Source: Methylomonas sp. LW13
Lineage (GTDB): Bacteria > Pseudomonadota > Gammaproteobacteria > Methylococcales > Methylomonadaceae
Length of the DNA stretch: 64,000 nucleotides
Direction of reading: 5' to 3'
Assembly (NCBI RefSeq): GCF_016865255.1
Contig: NZ_CP033381.1
Coordinates: 1,860,001 to 1,924,000, forward strand
Shown one piece after another: positions 25,938-34,396 of the stretch. The position numbers were made by a program, and so were the translations under genes. Below the pieces are notes generated by a model. The model was not told the DNA's origin, ran no database searches, and was given only the letters and a program-made list of their open reading frames with translations. How positions within the stretch are numbered: position 1 is the stretch's first letter; each line of letters starts with the position of its first letter.

Positions 25938-27044
25938 TCAGTGGGGTTTTGAGGTCGGATGCTCTTCGGTCAGCGTTGCGATTACCCCATTAATGATTTG
26001 GTTGATTCGAGTCTTTTCTTGTTCCGGAAGATTTTGTACTGGAGGACACGTCAGGGTCATGGTGAATACGCTTCGTTTTATGCCAATAGTGAAGTGAGAA
26101 ACCTGGAATAGTTGGTCGCGTTCTTGTTTTATTAAAGGCGGGACTGGAATTATCGCCTTGCCGTCGGCAGAGTAGTTGACCGTCATCCCGTGCTTTTCCG
26201 CAGATTGTTTGACCAGATATACTCCAAATTCTTCGGGATATTCAGGACCATCTGAGTGGACTCTCGAAATTTCAAGCCTACAGATGTAATCCTCGCCAAA
26301 GGTTGCGTCGATCTGGTCGGCGGGCGTTTTTGAAATACGTACGTAGTGTGGGAGCACCACAGATACCGATTCTTGTTGGAATTTGACCTTTACGGTTGCC
26401 GGCTTATCAGGCCTGCCGAACAAGAGTTCGTCGGTATCGCTTAGGAAGTATTTGACGTTTTCGGGACTTGTGCTGACAAGTCCAGCACGCAAACTACGTT
26501 GAAAATCCAAAATTTGAGCCGCCGATCTCATAGCGGCCAATGCTCGCCTTTGCACGCTGTTCTCGGTATTGGCTAAGGTTTCGTCATGGTTGTTCTTGAT
26601 GTTTCTTAGAATTTCTGCCACGAATTGGCAGTAGGCTTGGTATGGTTCGTCGCTAGCCGAATAAATTGCGGCAAAGATACCGGCTTTTTGTTTTCGTTCC
26701 GCGTGGCTCGTTGGTAGAAACACCAAATTGTCCAGCGAATTGAGATCCCAAATGAATGGTCCGCCTGGAAAAGTCAGCGACGCGGTACGGATATATCTTA
26801 GAAATTCGGCAATATCCTTGGTAGTCGCGACCTCGTGCGGGATTAGGTAATGCAATTTGCCGGACACCCATAAATCCGGATCCCAAGACCAAGCAAGCGG
26901 GTTATTTTCTGCTTGGATATTCGGAAGTGCTGCTCTTAATATCTTTTTGAGTTCTTCTAAGTCGGTTGGTGTGAGATTGACCGCTGGATAGTTAGTTGCC
27001 GTCTCAATTGTCGTAACTTTTTTCTTAAAAAAATTCTTCAACAT
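25938..27044 (-). CDS. Hypothetical protein, 368 aa
   Basis: I do not recognise this family. The N-terminus has a basic stretch LKNFFKKK. Residues 85-110 read AEFLRYIRTASLTFPGGPFIWDL. A helical middle (RNIKNNHDETLANTENSVQRRALAAM) follows, then a region with alternating hydrophobics and a Pro-rich PVPPLIKQE segment. No signal peptide, membrane helix or catalytic motif is obvious. It is a lone minus-strand gene between rluB and the REP/RAYT unit, so it may be accessory. No ribosome site stands out. Confidence 0.65.
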   Translation of the reverse strand: MLKNFFKKKVTTIETATNYPAVNLTPTDLEELKKILRAALPNIQAENNPLAWSWDPDLWVSGKLHYLIPHEVATTKDIAEFLRYIRTASLTFPGGPFIWDLNSLDNLVFLPTSHAERKQKAGIFAAIYSASDEPYQAYCQFVAEILRNIKNNHDETLANTENSVQRRALAAMRSAAQILDFQRSLRAGLVSTSPENVKYFLSDTDELLFGRPDKPATVKVKFQQESVSVVLPHYVRISKTPADQIDATFGEDYICRLEISRVHSDGPEYPEEFGVYLVKQSAEKHGMTVNYSADGKAIIPVPPLIKQERDQLFQVSHFTIGIKRSVFTMTLTCPPVQNLPEQEKTRINQIINGVIATLTEEHPTSKPH

Positions 27045-27330
27045 TTTTTAGCTGTAAATGGCTTGAGATTATGCTTACACGGCATTGAATTGCGGATGGG
27101 AGCGCGGTCGGCGCTTGCAAAACGATTACCAGCAAAGTTGCTGCAAAGGTTGCTCGCAACTCACTATAGTTGGTAGTTTTTGAAAGTCAAAAACAGCGCA
27201 TCCCTTGCGACGAATATAGTGTCTTGTTTTTCGGTTGATGCGCAAATCCTCACGCAATGGTCGGTTTACATAAACAATGTTTCGCTATCGCGAGGTTTAT
27301 TTGAATGTCGGTTCCCGCACCGGCGGGCGG

Positions 27331-27364
27331 GTTACTTTTCTTTGCTTGTCCAAAGAAAAGTAAC
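27331..27364. repeat. 14-bp perfect inverted repeat hairpin
   Basis: Arms GTTACTTTTCTTTG (27331-27344) and CAAAGAAAAGTAAC (27351-27364) with a 6-nt loop CTTGTC. It lacks a following T tract, so it is more likely a dispersed repeat next to the REP pair than a terminator. Confidence 0.75.
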
Positions 27365-27374
27365 CAAAAGCCAT

Positions 27375-27406
27375 GTAGGCCGGAATAAGCGTTAGCGTTT
27401 CCGGCA
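27375..27406 (+). repeat. REP element class C, plus orientation
   Basis: 32 nt, identical to 21069-21100. Begins GTAG followed by an imperfect palindrome. Paired with the inverted copy 12 bp downstream. Confidence 0.88.
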
Positions 27407-27417
27407 AAACGTGCAAT

Positions 27418-27451
27418 TGCCAGAAACGCCTATCGGCTTATTCTGGCCTAC
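27418..27451 (-). repeat. REP element class C, inverted partner
   Basis: On the minus strand it reads GTAGGCCAGAATAAGCC and closes with GTTTCTGGCA, a diverged copy of the 27375-27406 element in opposite orientation. Together they form a BIME/REPIN-like pair about 80 bp before the RAYT start. Confidence 0.85.
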
Positions 27452-27531
27452 AATAGGACAGTGATTTTTGTAGGAAATGTCCGCCTTGGACTAGGCTAGA
27501 AATAATCTTACACTGGGTAACTAATTGGATT

Positions 27532-28050
27532 ATGAGCGACTATCGGCGGTTGTATGTCCCTGGCGGCTTGTATTTTTTTACGGTTGTGGCGTATCGTCGC
27601 CAACCGATTTTCGCCGATATTCAGCGGGTTGCGTTGCTTCGTCAGGCGTTTCAAGAGGTTAAATGCAAACGACCCTTCGACATAACGGCTGCCGTCATTT
27701 TGCCTGATCATTTGCATTGTCTCTGGCTACTGCCTGAGGGCGATTTCGACTATTCAACTCGGTGGCAAATGATTAAAACTGCTTTTTCTCGAAGAGTTTC
27801 GGCGAGTGTGAAAAAAGACGGTGCAAAAACCATTTGGCAACCACGTTTTTTCGAGCATTGTATCCGTGACGAATCCGACTTTAATAAGCATTTGGATTAC
27901 ATCCATTACAACCCCGTCAAACATGGTTTGGCCTTGTCTCCCGGTGAATGGCCACACAGTTCGTTTCAACGTTTTGTAGATGCTGGGTTTTATCCCGCCA
28001 GTTGGGGTTGTACCCTGGCTGCGGATATAACGGACTTGGGCTGCGAGTAG
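27532..28050 (+). CDS. REP-associated tyrosine transposase (RAYT), copy 1
   Basis: 172 aa. Family marks: opening YVPGGLYFFTVVAYRR, the HUH motif in LPDHLHCLWLLP around residue 63, and the catalytic Tyr region LDYIHYNPVKHG near residue 123. RAYTs are IS200/IS605-like single-strand nucleases that mobilise REP palindromes and are usually single-copy and non-self-transposing. The class C REP pair lies immediately upstream. The gene looks intact. Two further RAYT genes lie in this window, one intact and one decayed. Confidence 0.92.
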   Translation: MSDYRRLYVPGGLYFFTVVAYRRQPIFADIQRVALLRQAFQEVKCKRPFDITAAVILPDHLHCLWLLPEGDFDYSTRWQMIKTAFSRRVSASVKKDGAKTIWQPRFFEHCIRDESDFNKHLDYIHYNPVKHGLALSPGEWPHSSFQRFVDAGFYPASWGCTLAADITDLGCE

Positions 28051-28097
28051 TCGAGTTGGGTTAAGGGATAAAAACTATTCTTTTAAAATTTGGCGCT

Positions 28098-31000
28098 TCA
28101 ATGAAAATCCCGGGATTTAGTCGCCAAATCGCCGATCCAGCTGCTCCAGTCTTCCAGCTTGCCGGCTACCAAATGCAGCACGCCGTCTTCCTGTTGAATC
28201 GTGCCGCTCACCGACAGCAGGCGGGCTTTCAGCAAGGGTTTACGCTGGGCCAGGGCAGTGGCGGGCCAGACTACCAGATTGACTTGGCCGGTTTCATCTT
28301 CCAGGGTGACAAAAGTCACGCCGGCAGCGGTCATCGGCCGTTGCCGGCAGATCACCAGACCTGCAACCTGAGCGATGCTGCCGTTGCGGCGTTGCCATAA
28401 AGAGGCGGCGGTGGTGACGCCCCTGCGGCGCAAGCGCTCGCGCAGCAGACCCAGCGGGTGTTCGCGCAGGCTGAGCCGGGTGCTGGCGTAATCGGCCAAT
28501 ACTTCCTGGCCCGGTTTGGGTGTTTTTAATAGCGGTGTGGCTTCGGCGATGACAGGCACGCCAAATACCGGCGTCGCAGCTTCTACACCACCAGCCGTCC
28601 AGAAGGCCCGATGCCGGTTGCCGGCCAGGGTTTTTAACGCATCCGCTGCCGCTAGCTGTTCCAAATCTCGGCTATCCAGTCCGGCGCGCGCGGCAAGGTC
28701 AGTGACATTGGCAAATGCTTGCCGGTCGCGGGCCTGGACAATCTTGCGTGCCGCTGTTTCTGATAAACCCTTGACTTGATTAAACCCCAAGCGCAAGGCT
28801 GGGGCGGCGTTTGCGGGAAATTCCAACGAACACTCGCTGAGACTGGCCTGTACGTCCACCGGCCGTACCTCCACGCCATGGCGGCGCGCATCCTGCACCA
28901 GCTGCGACGGGCCGTAAAAGCCCATCGGCTGGCTGTTCAGCAAGGCGCAGCAAAATGCCGCCGGATGATGGCATTTCAGCCAGGCTGAGACGTAAGCCAG
29001 CAAGGCGAAGCTGGCGGAATGCGACTCCGGAAAGCCGTAATCGCCGAAGCCTTTGATTTGTTGAAAAATCCGTTGAGCGAATTCGGCGCTGTAGCCGCGC
29101 GCCCGCATGCCGTCCAGTAACTTGCGCTCGAACGGCTCCAGGCCGCCCTTGCGTTTCCAGGCAGCCATGGCTCGGCGCAGTTGGTCGGCTTCATCGGCGG
29201 TGAAGCCGGCTGCGACCATGGCTAGTTGCATGACTTGTTCCTGAAAAATCGGAATGCCCAGTGTACGTTCCAGCACGGCTTGGACTTCCGGGCTGGGGTA
29301 CTCCACGGGCTCCAATCCTTTACGTCGGGCTAGGTAAGGATGCACCATTTCGCCCTGAATTGGGCCGGGGCGGACGATGGCGATTTCGATGACCAGATCG
29401 TAATAATTGGCCGGCTTCAGGCGCGGCAACATGGTCATCTGCGCTCGCGACTCGACTTGGAACACGCCGATGCTGTCGGCTTGTTGCAGCATTTGGTAAA
29501 CCGCCGGGTCCTCAGCGGGAATATTGGCTAAAGTCCAGGCGATGTTGGGTGCGCCTGTTTCTTCGGTAGGGGTGATAAAAGTCGAAACAGTCCCTTCTCC
29601 CTCCGGGAGAAGATTAGGATGAGGGCGGTGGTTATGGTTTGAATATTCCCTCACCCCAGCCCTATCCCGGCGGGAGAGGGAGTTTCTGCAATTCTCTTCA
29701 ACAAAGGGATATTGGTGCTGGGGCGGCCGGCAATATTGACCAAGATATTCCAGGGCTTTGCGAATCGCACTGAGCATACCCAGTGCCAGTATATCGACCT
29801 TTAATAAGCCCATCGCTTCCAGATCGTCTTTTTCCCATTGAATCACGGTGCGGTCGGCCATTGCGGCATTTTCCACCGGTACCAATCTGGACAATTCGTC
29901 GCGGGCGATGACGAAGCCGCCGACGTGTTGGGAAAGATGGCGTGGAAAACCCTTGATCTGCTGAACCAACACGGACAGACGTTGCACGACGGGGCTGTTC
30001 GGATCGAAACCGCATGCTGTTAAAGATTCCGGCATCAATTGATAGCCGTCCCAACGATCCACACTATCGGCCAGGCGTTCGACTTGCGCCAAGTTCAAAC
30101 CCAGGGCCTTGCCGACATCGCGCACCGCGCTGCGACTGCGGTAGGTAATCACCGTGGCGGCCAGCGCGGCGCGATGCCGGCCGTATTTTCGATAGATATA
30201 TTGAATCACTTGCTCGCGGCGTTCGTGCTCGAAATCGACATCAATGTCCGGCGGTTCGTTGCGCTCGCGAGACAAAAAGCGTTCGAATAATAGATTCATC
30301 CGGCTCGGGTCGACTTCGGTAATGCCCAAACAAAAGCACACCGCTGAATTGGCCGCCGAACCACGGCCTTGGCAGAGGATGCCTTGTGCGCGGGCATAAC
30401 TGACGATGTCGTGTACGGTCAGGAAATACGGCTCGTAAGCCAGGTCGGCGATCAGGGTTAATTCGTGTTCGATTTGTTGGCGAACTTTTGCCGACAGGCC
30501 CTGCGGCCAACGTTTGCGGACGCCGATTTCGGTCAAATGCCGCAGCCAGGAGCTTGGGGTATGGCCATCCGGCACCAGTTCTTGCGGATATTCGTAGCGC
30601 AACTCGTCCAACGAAAAGTGGCAGCGCTCGGCGATAACCAGGGTTTGTTGCAGCCATTCAGACGGATACAGCTCGGTCAGTCGGGGCAGGGGGCGTAAAT
30701 GCCGTTCACCGTTGGAAAACAAGGCGTAGCCCAGTTGCGACAAAGGTTGGCCGAGGCGGATCGCGGTGAGTGTGTCCTGCAAAGCCCGGCGCGAGCGGCG
30801 ATGCATGTGCACGTCGTTGCAGGCGACTATCGGAATATTGAGTTGCCGGGCTACGGCTGTCGCTCGTTGGCAATGTATTTCGTCGCGGCCGGATAGAAAT
30901 AGGCCGATGCCCAGCCATAAATCGTTTGCAAACAGCTGTTGCAACCAACGGCCGTCATCTGTCTGGAATTGATCGTTGGCTAACCAGATAGCCAGACAGT

Positions 31001-31385
31001 CTTGCGGAAAGTGTTTGGTTAAATCGGATCGGGTTAGCCGATAGTGGCCTTTTTCGGCTTGGCGGCGGGCCAGGGTGATCAACGCGGACAGGTTGCCGTA
31101 GCTGGTTCTGTCGGTTGCCAGCAAGACCAGTTTCAGGCCATCGTCCAAGGCAAATTCGCTGCCGATGATCAGTTTGATATGGTGTTTCTTAGCGGCCAGA
31201 TGCGCTCTTACCACGCCGGCCATCGAGCATTCGTCGGTTAGTGCCAGCGCCTGATAACCCAGGCGGGCGGCTTCCTCGACCAGTTCTTCCGGATGCGAGG
31301 CGCCGCGCAGAAAGCTGAAGTTGGACAGGCAGTGCAATTCCGCAAAGCCTATATCTGGCGCCTTGATCTCATCCGAACAAGCCAT
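28098..31385 (-). CDS. dnaE2: Error-prone DNA polymerase DnaE2 (ImuC)
   Basis: 1095 aa. PHP domain at the start (FAELHCLSNFSFLRGASHPEEL, ALTDECSMAGVVRAH), polymerase core with CQGRGSAANSAVCFCLGIT and the DIDVDFEHERREQVIQYI catalytic Asp segment, then QVESRAQMTMLPRLKP, and a C-terminal OB fold (VAGLVICRQRPMTAAGVTFV). It carries an extra segment at about residues 550-610 made of translated palindromic repeat DNA (RPHPNLLPEGEGTV), in frame, between the polymerase fingers and LANIPAEDPAVYQML. It overlaps imuB by 17 nt and is the catalytic polymerase of the damage mutasome. Confidence 0.94.
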   Translation of the reverse strand: MACSDEIKAPDIGFAELHCLSNFSFLRGASHPEELVEEAARLGYQALALTDECSMAGVVRAHLAAKKHHIKLIIGSEFALDDGLKLVLLATDRTSYGNLSALITLARRQAEKGHYRLTRSDLTKHFPQDCLAIWLANDQFQTDDGRWLQQLFANDLWLGIGLFLSGRDEIHCQRATAVARQLNIPIVACNDVHMHRRSRRALQDTLTAIRLGQPLSQLGYALFSNGERHLRPLPRLTELYPSEWLQQTLVIAERCHFSLDELRYEYPQELVPDGHTPSSWLRHLTEIGVRKRWPQGLSAKVRQQIEHELTLIADLAYEPYFLTVHDIVSYARAQGILCQGRGSAANSAVCFCLGITEVDPSRMNLLFERFLSRERNEPPDIDVDFEHERREQVIQYIYRKYGRHRAALAATVITYRSRSAVRDVGKALGLNLAQVERLADSVDRWDGYQLMPESLTACGFDPNSPVVQRLSVLVQQIKGFPRHLSQHVGGFVIARDELSRLVPVENAAMADRTVIQWEKDDLEAMGLLKVDILALGMLSAIRKALEYLGQYCRPPQHQYPFVEENCRNSLSRRDRAGVREYSNHNHRPHPNLLPEGEGTVSTFITPTEETGAPNIAWTLANIPAEDPAVYQMLQQADSIGVFQVESRAQMTMLPRLKPANYYDLVIEIAIVRPGPIQGEMVHPYLARRKGLEPVEYPSPEVQAVLERTLGIPIFQEQVMQLAMVAAGFTADEADQLRRAMAAWKRKGGLEPFERKLLDGMRARGYSAEFAQRIFQQIKGFGDYGFPESHSASFALLAYVSAWLKCHHPAAFCCALLNSQPMGFYGPSQLVQDARRHGVEVRPVDVQASLSECSLEFPANAAPALRLGFNQVKGLSETAARKIVQARDRQAFANVTDLAARAGLDSRDLEQLAAADALKTLAGNRHRAFWTAGGVEAATPVFGVPVIAEATPLLKTPKPGQEVLADYASTRLSLREHPLGLLRERLRRRGVTTAASLWQRRNGSIAQVAGLVICRQRPMTAAGVTFVTLEDETGQVNLVVWPATALAQRKPLLKARLLSVSGTIQQEDGVLHLVAGKLEDWSSWIGDLATKSRDFH
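29591..29681. repeat. Palindromic repeat pair inserted in frame in dnaE2
   Basis: Two 35-nt units in opposite orientation: 29591-29625, with an 8-bp stem CTTCTCCC / GGGAGAAG, and 29647-29681, with a 9-bp stem holding one mismatch. They are separated by 21 nt. Read on the coding strand they contribute about 30 residues without breaking the frame. The layout is that of a BIME/REPIN, normally found between genes. Confidence 0.85.
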
Positions 31386-32859
31386 GTAAAAACCACTGTT
31401 GTTTGGCGTTTAGATCACGATAAACCCACAGCTTTCGACCGCGTTTGTCTTGGGCGATGTAATAGTCGCGGCGGATGGGCTCGTCGTCCCACCAGCCGGA
31501 CTCGATGCGTTCCGCCGACGATAGCAGGCTAAGGCCGCTTAGCCGCACCGGTTCGGGATTAGCCAGCAGCCAAAAAGGCCTGGGCGCTAAATCGGGATTG
31601 GCGGTTAGTTGGTTTGGTGCAACGGTCATGGCGCGTTCCGGGCGATGGTCGGCTTGCGCGCCGGGAAACTTTAAGGCTTGATGCCCCAGCCTGGCTTGCA
31701 ATTGATCTAGAACTGCAAGCCATTCGGTGTCACTGTCCGGTTTTTCGTGGTCGTCGAACAGGCTGAAGCGTTCCGGCTGAAACGGCGCTATGGCTTCGCT
31801 CTGCAAGGTAATGGCCAGCACCGGCGCGGGTAACGGCGAGCGTTCCAGCTTTTCGTGCAACAAGCCGCACCAGTGTTTAGGGTCGCGGTTGCCGGCGCGA
31901 AAATCCAATGCCAAGCAAGTGGCAGGGCGGCCGTGATGGTGTAATTCCAGCATGATGCTTAATGCCGTGGCATCGCGGGTCTTCAAAAACGCCGTAAATT
32001 CGTCGGCCAGTTGTTCGATGGCCGGGAAGAAATGTTCGATACGTTCCAGTTCGATGGGCATCTCGCGGCTGGCCTGGAAGCGCGGCGGACGATGGAAAGC
32101 CTGCAAAATTTGAGTTTGTTGGCCGGCAAGTCTGTCCAGTTGTTGCAACAAGGCTGCACCATAGCGCTTGGCCAGGCCGTCGCGCGGCAGTCGCCACAGG
32201 TCGGTGAGTTGGCGAATACCGGTGCGCAGTAGCCGATGCAATATTTTATCCTCCAGCGCTAGCGCGGCGATGGGCTGCGGGCCCAGTGCCGAGCGCAGGG
32301 CTTGCCGGTCGATGACGATTGTTTCCTGACCAAGTTTGGTTAGCAATACGCTGGCTGTAGGCGCGGGGCTGATGGCAATCGACGGCCGATGTCCGCTGCT
32401 TTGCCATACCGTTTTTAGCTTGTCTCTTAAACTTTCCACGCCGCCGAATAACGTCAGACAGGAGCGAATTTCCAGCAGCAGGCAGTCCGGCTGATCCAGG
32501 CTGACCCATGGGCTGAAATCCAGCGCAATTTCGGCGAGTTGTTGTAATGCTAGGCGTTCGGTGAACGGGTCGCGGTTACGAATGCTCAGGCCGGGACACA
32601 ATGCCAGAGCGGCGGCGGGAGTCATGCCCGGTTCGACGCCGGCTTGCCGGGCCGGCGCCGAGACCGTATGCAGGCGCGTTTGGCCTTTGTACGGCATAGC
32701 ACTGGCGACGGCCTGATTTAAATCCAGATGCAGTGTAGTCAAAGCCAGGTCAGGAAAATAGGCGCATAGCCAAAGTTGGCTGTTGGCCGGATTGGGCTTT
32801 ACGAGGGTGCCGATTCGGTCTGGCGGCGTTGGCGATAGCGCCCTGGCGGTGGCAGCCAT
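31369..32859 (-). CDS. imuB: ImuB, Y-family polymerase-like mutasome subunit
   Basis: 496 aa. It begins with LWLCAYFPDLALTTLHLDLN, the ImuB version of the Y-family N-terminus, in which the metal-binding acidic residues of active DinB are not conserved. The palm/finger-like part holds LLEIRSCLTLFGG and FHRPPRFQASREMPIELERI. The C-terminal tail ends in the conserved DYYIAQDKRGRKLWVYRDLN region. ImuB is an inactive scaffold that links DnaE2 to the beta clamp and ImuA. Clamp motif not pinpointed. Confidence 0.93.
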   Translation of the reverse strand: MAATARALSPTPPDRIGTLVKPNPANSQLWLCAYFPDLALTTLHLDLNQAVASAMPYKGQTRLHTVSAPARQAGVEPGMTPAAALALCPGLSIRNRDPFTERLALQQLAEIALDFSPWVSLDQPDCLLLEIRSCLTLFGGVESLRDKLKTVWQSSGHRPSIAISPAPTASVLLTKLGQETIVIDRQALRSALGPQPIAALALEDKILHRLLRTGIRQLTDLWRLPRDGLAKRYGAALLQQLDRLAGQQTQILQAFHRPPRFQASREMPIELERIEHFFPAIEQLADEFTAFLKTRDATALSIMLELHHHGRPATCLALDFRAGNRDPKHWCGLLHEKLERSPLPAPVLAITLQSEAIAPFQPERFSLFDDHEKPDSDTEWLAVLDQLQARLGHQALKFPGAQADHRPERAMTVAPNQLTANPDLAPRPFWLLANPEPVRLSGLSLLSSAERIESGWWDDEPIRRDYYIAQDKRGRKLWVYRDLNAKQQWFLHGLFG

Positions 32860-32866
32860 GGCGGTC

Positions 32867-33481
32867 TTACAGCGGCAAGGTCAAAGACGCACGTTGCAAA
32901 CTGCCGCGCGCCTTTAAAATCTGTAATGCCAGGCCGGTTTTCGCGGGTCTGACTTCCAAGCGCAATGCCGTGTAGCCGCTGCCGCTGCGCTGTTTGGGAA
33001 ATAGCACTGCCAACGCCGAGCCGGCTTCCGCGGCCAGTTGTAAGCGGCGGATTTGATGATCACTGAGCCGGCGTGGCCAGGCCAAGGCCATGCCGCAGCG
33101 GCCGCTACGCAGCAGTTTTTCCAGACTCCAGGGAATGTCCGCTTCTTGCCGGCAATCGACTACCAGAACATAGCTTGCATCAATGCCTGCCTGTAGTAAG
33201 GCCGGTGCATAGACTTGCTGGGGCGGCGCGATCCAGGCTATCCAGCGCTTGGTTTGAGTTATGTAGGCCATGGCCGGCAGCAACAGGCTTAATTCGCCGA
33301 TGCCCAAGCAGGGCGATAGAATTTCCAGTACGCCGCCCAGCGGCCAGCCGCCACCGGGCAGCAAGGCATCCAACTCGGCAAAACCGCTGGCAATTGTTCG
33401 CCAGTTTTGATTTTTCGAATGCAATCCGCGCCAAATCCCGGTCTGGGTGCGTAACAGCTGATCCAGGGGAGTTGCATTCAT
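32867..33481 (-). CDS. imuA: ImuA, RecA-like mutasome subunit
   Basis: 204 aa. RecA-like fold: [26 protein letters not shown] corresponds to the RecA start, followed by [17 protein letters not shown]. The ATP-binding P loop is not canonical (no GKT), as in the proteobacterial ImuA/SulA-like group. It starts within the lexA stop (ATGA overlap) and leads directly into imuB, giving lexA-imuA-imuB-dnaE2. It is needed with ImuB for DnaE2-dependent mutagenesis. Confidence 0.9.
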   Translation of the reverse strand: MNATPLDQLLRTQTGIWRGLHSKNQNWRTIASGFAELDALLPGGGWPLGGVLEILSPCLGIGELSLLLPAMAYITQTKRWIAWIAPPQQVYAPALLQAGIDASYVLVVDCRQEADIPWSLEKLLRSGRCGMALAWPRRLSDHQIRRLQLAAEAGSALAVLFPKQRSGSGYTALRLEVRPAKTGLALQILKARGSLQRASLTLPL

Positions 33482-34089
33482 AGCCCGCTGCGAATCACGC
33501 CGACTACCAGGCCTTCTATTACCAAAGGTTCGCGCTGCAAATCGACTTCAATGATGGAAAAATCCGGATTGGCCGGCTCCAGAAACGCTTTAACGCCCTC
33601 CAGGCGTAGCCGCTTTACCGTGGCTTCATCGTGAATCCGCGCAACGACGATCTGGCCGTTGCGCGCTTCCGGCGTGCGTTGCACGGCTAAAAGATCGCCA
33701 TCCAGAATGCCGGCATCGCGCATGCTCATGCCTTGTACCCGTAACAGATAATCGGCGCGGTTGTCGAACAACTCTGGCCCCAGGCGGCAATAGCGCTCGA
33801 TATGTTCTTCGGCCAGTATCGGCTGGCCCGCCGCCACCCGGCCGACCAGCGGCAAGCCTTGTTCGGGAGCCGGCGTCGGTTTCAGTAGGCGAATACCGCG
33901 CGAGGCGGCCGGTACCAGTTCGATGGCGCCCTTACGCGCCAAAGCCTGCAAGTGGCCGCGAATACTGTTGGTGGAGCGCACACCAAAGGCAGCGGCGATT
34001 TCGGCGATAGTCGGCGGAAAGCCATCCAGCAGCAAACTGCGCTCGATGAAGTTCAGGATTTCTTGTTGGCGGTCGGTAAGTGGTTCCAT
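33478..34089 (-). CDS. lexA: LexA repressor
   Basis: 203 aa from the ATG at 34089; a longer in-frame start at 34149 would include the operator and is unlikely. N-terminal winged helix: [42 protein letters not shown]. Autocleavage site Ala-Gly in [14 protein letters not shown]. Catalytic Ser in [13 protein letters not shown] and Lys in [12 protein letters not shown]. As the first gene of the mutagenesis cassette it probably represses itself and the three downstream genes. A second genomic lexA may exist elsewhere. Confidence 0.95.
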   Translation of the reverse strand: MEPLTDRQQEILNFIERSLLLDGFPPTIAEIAAAFGVRSTNSIRGHLQALARKGAIELVPAASRGIRLLKPTPAPEQGLPLVGRVAAGQPILAEEHIERYCRLGPELFDNRADYLLRVQGMSMRDAGILDGDLLAVQRTPEARNGQIVVARIHDEATVKRLRLEGVKAFLEPANPDFSIIEVDLQREPLVIEGLVVGVIRSGL

Positions 34090-34104
34090 GCTGTTTATAT
34101 AGTT

Positions 34105-34122
34105 ACTGCTTTTATAGGCAGT
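34105..34122 (-). promoter_or_regulatory. LexA (SOS) box of the lexA-imuA-imuB-dnaE2 cassette
   Basis: ACTGCTTTTATAGGCAGT fits the gammaproteobacterial pattern CTG-N10-CAG with symmetric flanking A/T. It is 15 bp before the lexA ATG, in the position expected for an operator overlapping the promoter. Confidence 0.85.
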
Positions 34123-34396
34123 ATAGTGCTGTTGGTTGGATTGACGCAAGCGGTCAGAACGGAAATAGACTCCCGCTTGCTTGGCAGCGGCGGCAGAGAT
34201 AGGTTGGATTATGAAGGGATGTTAATTAGCTGAAGATATGCTCAAGCATTGGCCTAACAAGCGCTTACTTGGTACAGACCGGCAGAGCCGGAGAGTGCAG
34301 ACCAAGGGCGAGTTATGGCAGGTGAAAAGGGATAGGCCGCCGGTCTCTAGCCGTTGGCGGATGGGGCGGTTAATCGGGATAAAGCTTAAGCAAGCT
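34123..34396. other. Intergenic region between lexA promoter and double-receiver gene
   Basis: About 270 bp with no supported gene. It contains the probable lexA -35 region at its left edge. No terminator for the right-hand minus-strand gene was recognised with confidence. Confidence 0.4.

Larger units (their letters stand above)
27045..27531. other. Non-coding region with hairpin and paired REP elements upstream of RAYT
   Basis: About 490 bp without a supported gene. It holds a 14-bp perfect inverted repeat at 27331-27364 and two oppositely oriented class C REP elements at 27375-27406 and 27418-27451, all on the RAYT side. The left 280 bp show nothing recognisable. Confidence 0.6.

Noticed and set aside
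33073-33483. 136-codon plus-strand frame opposite imuA
   Set aside because: Arg/Pro-rich composition typical of antisense; imuA is strongly supported.
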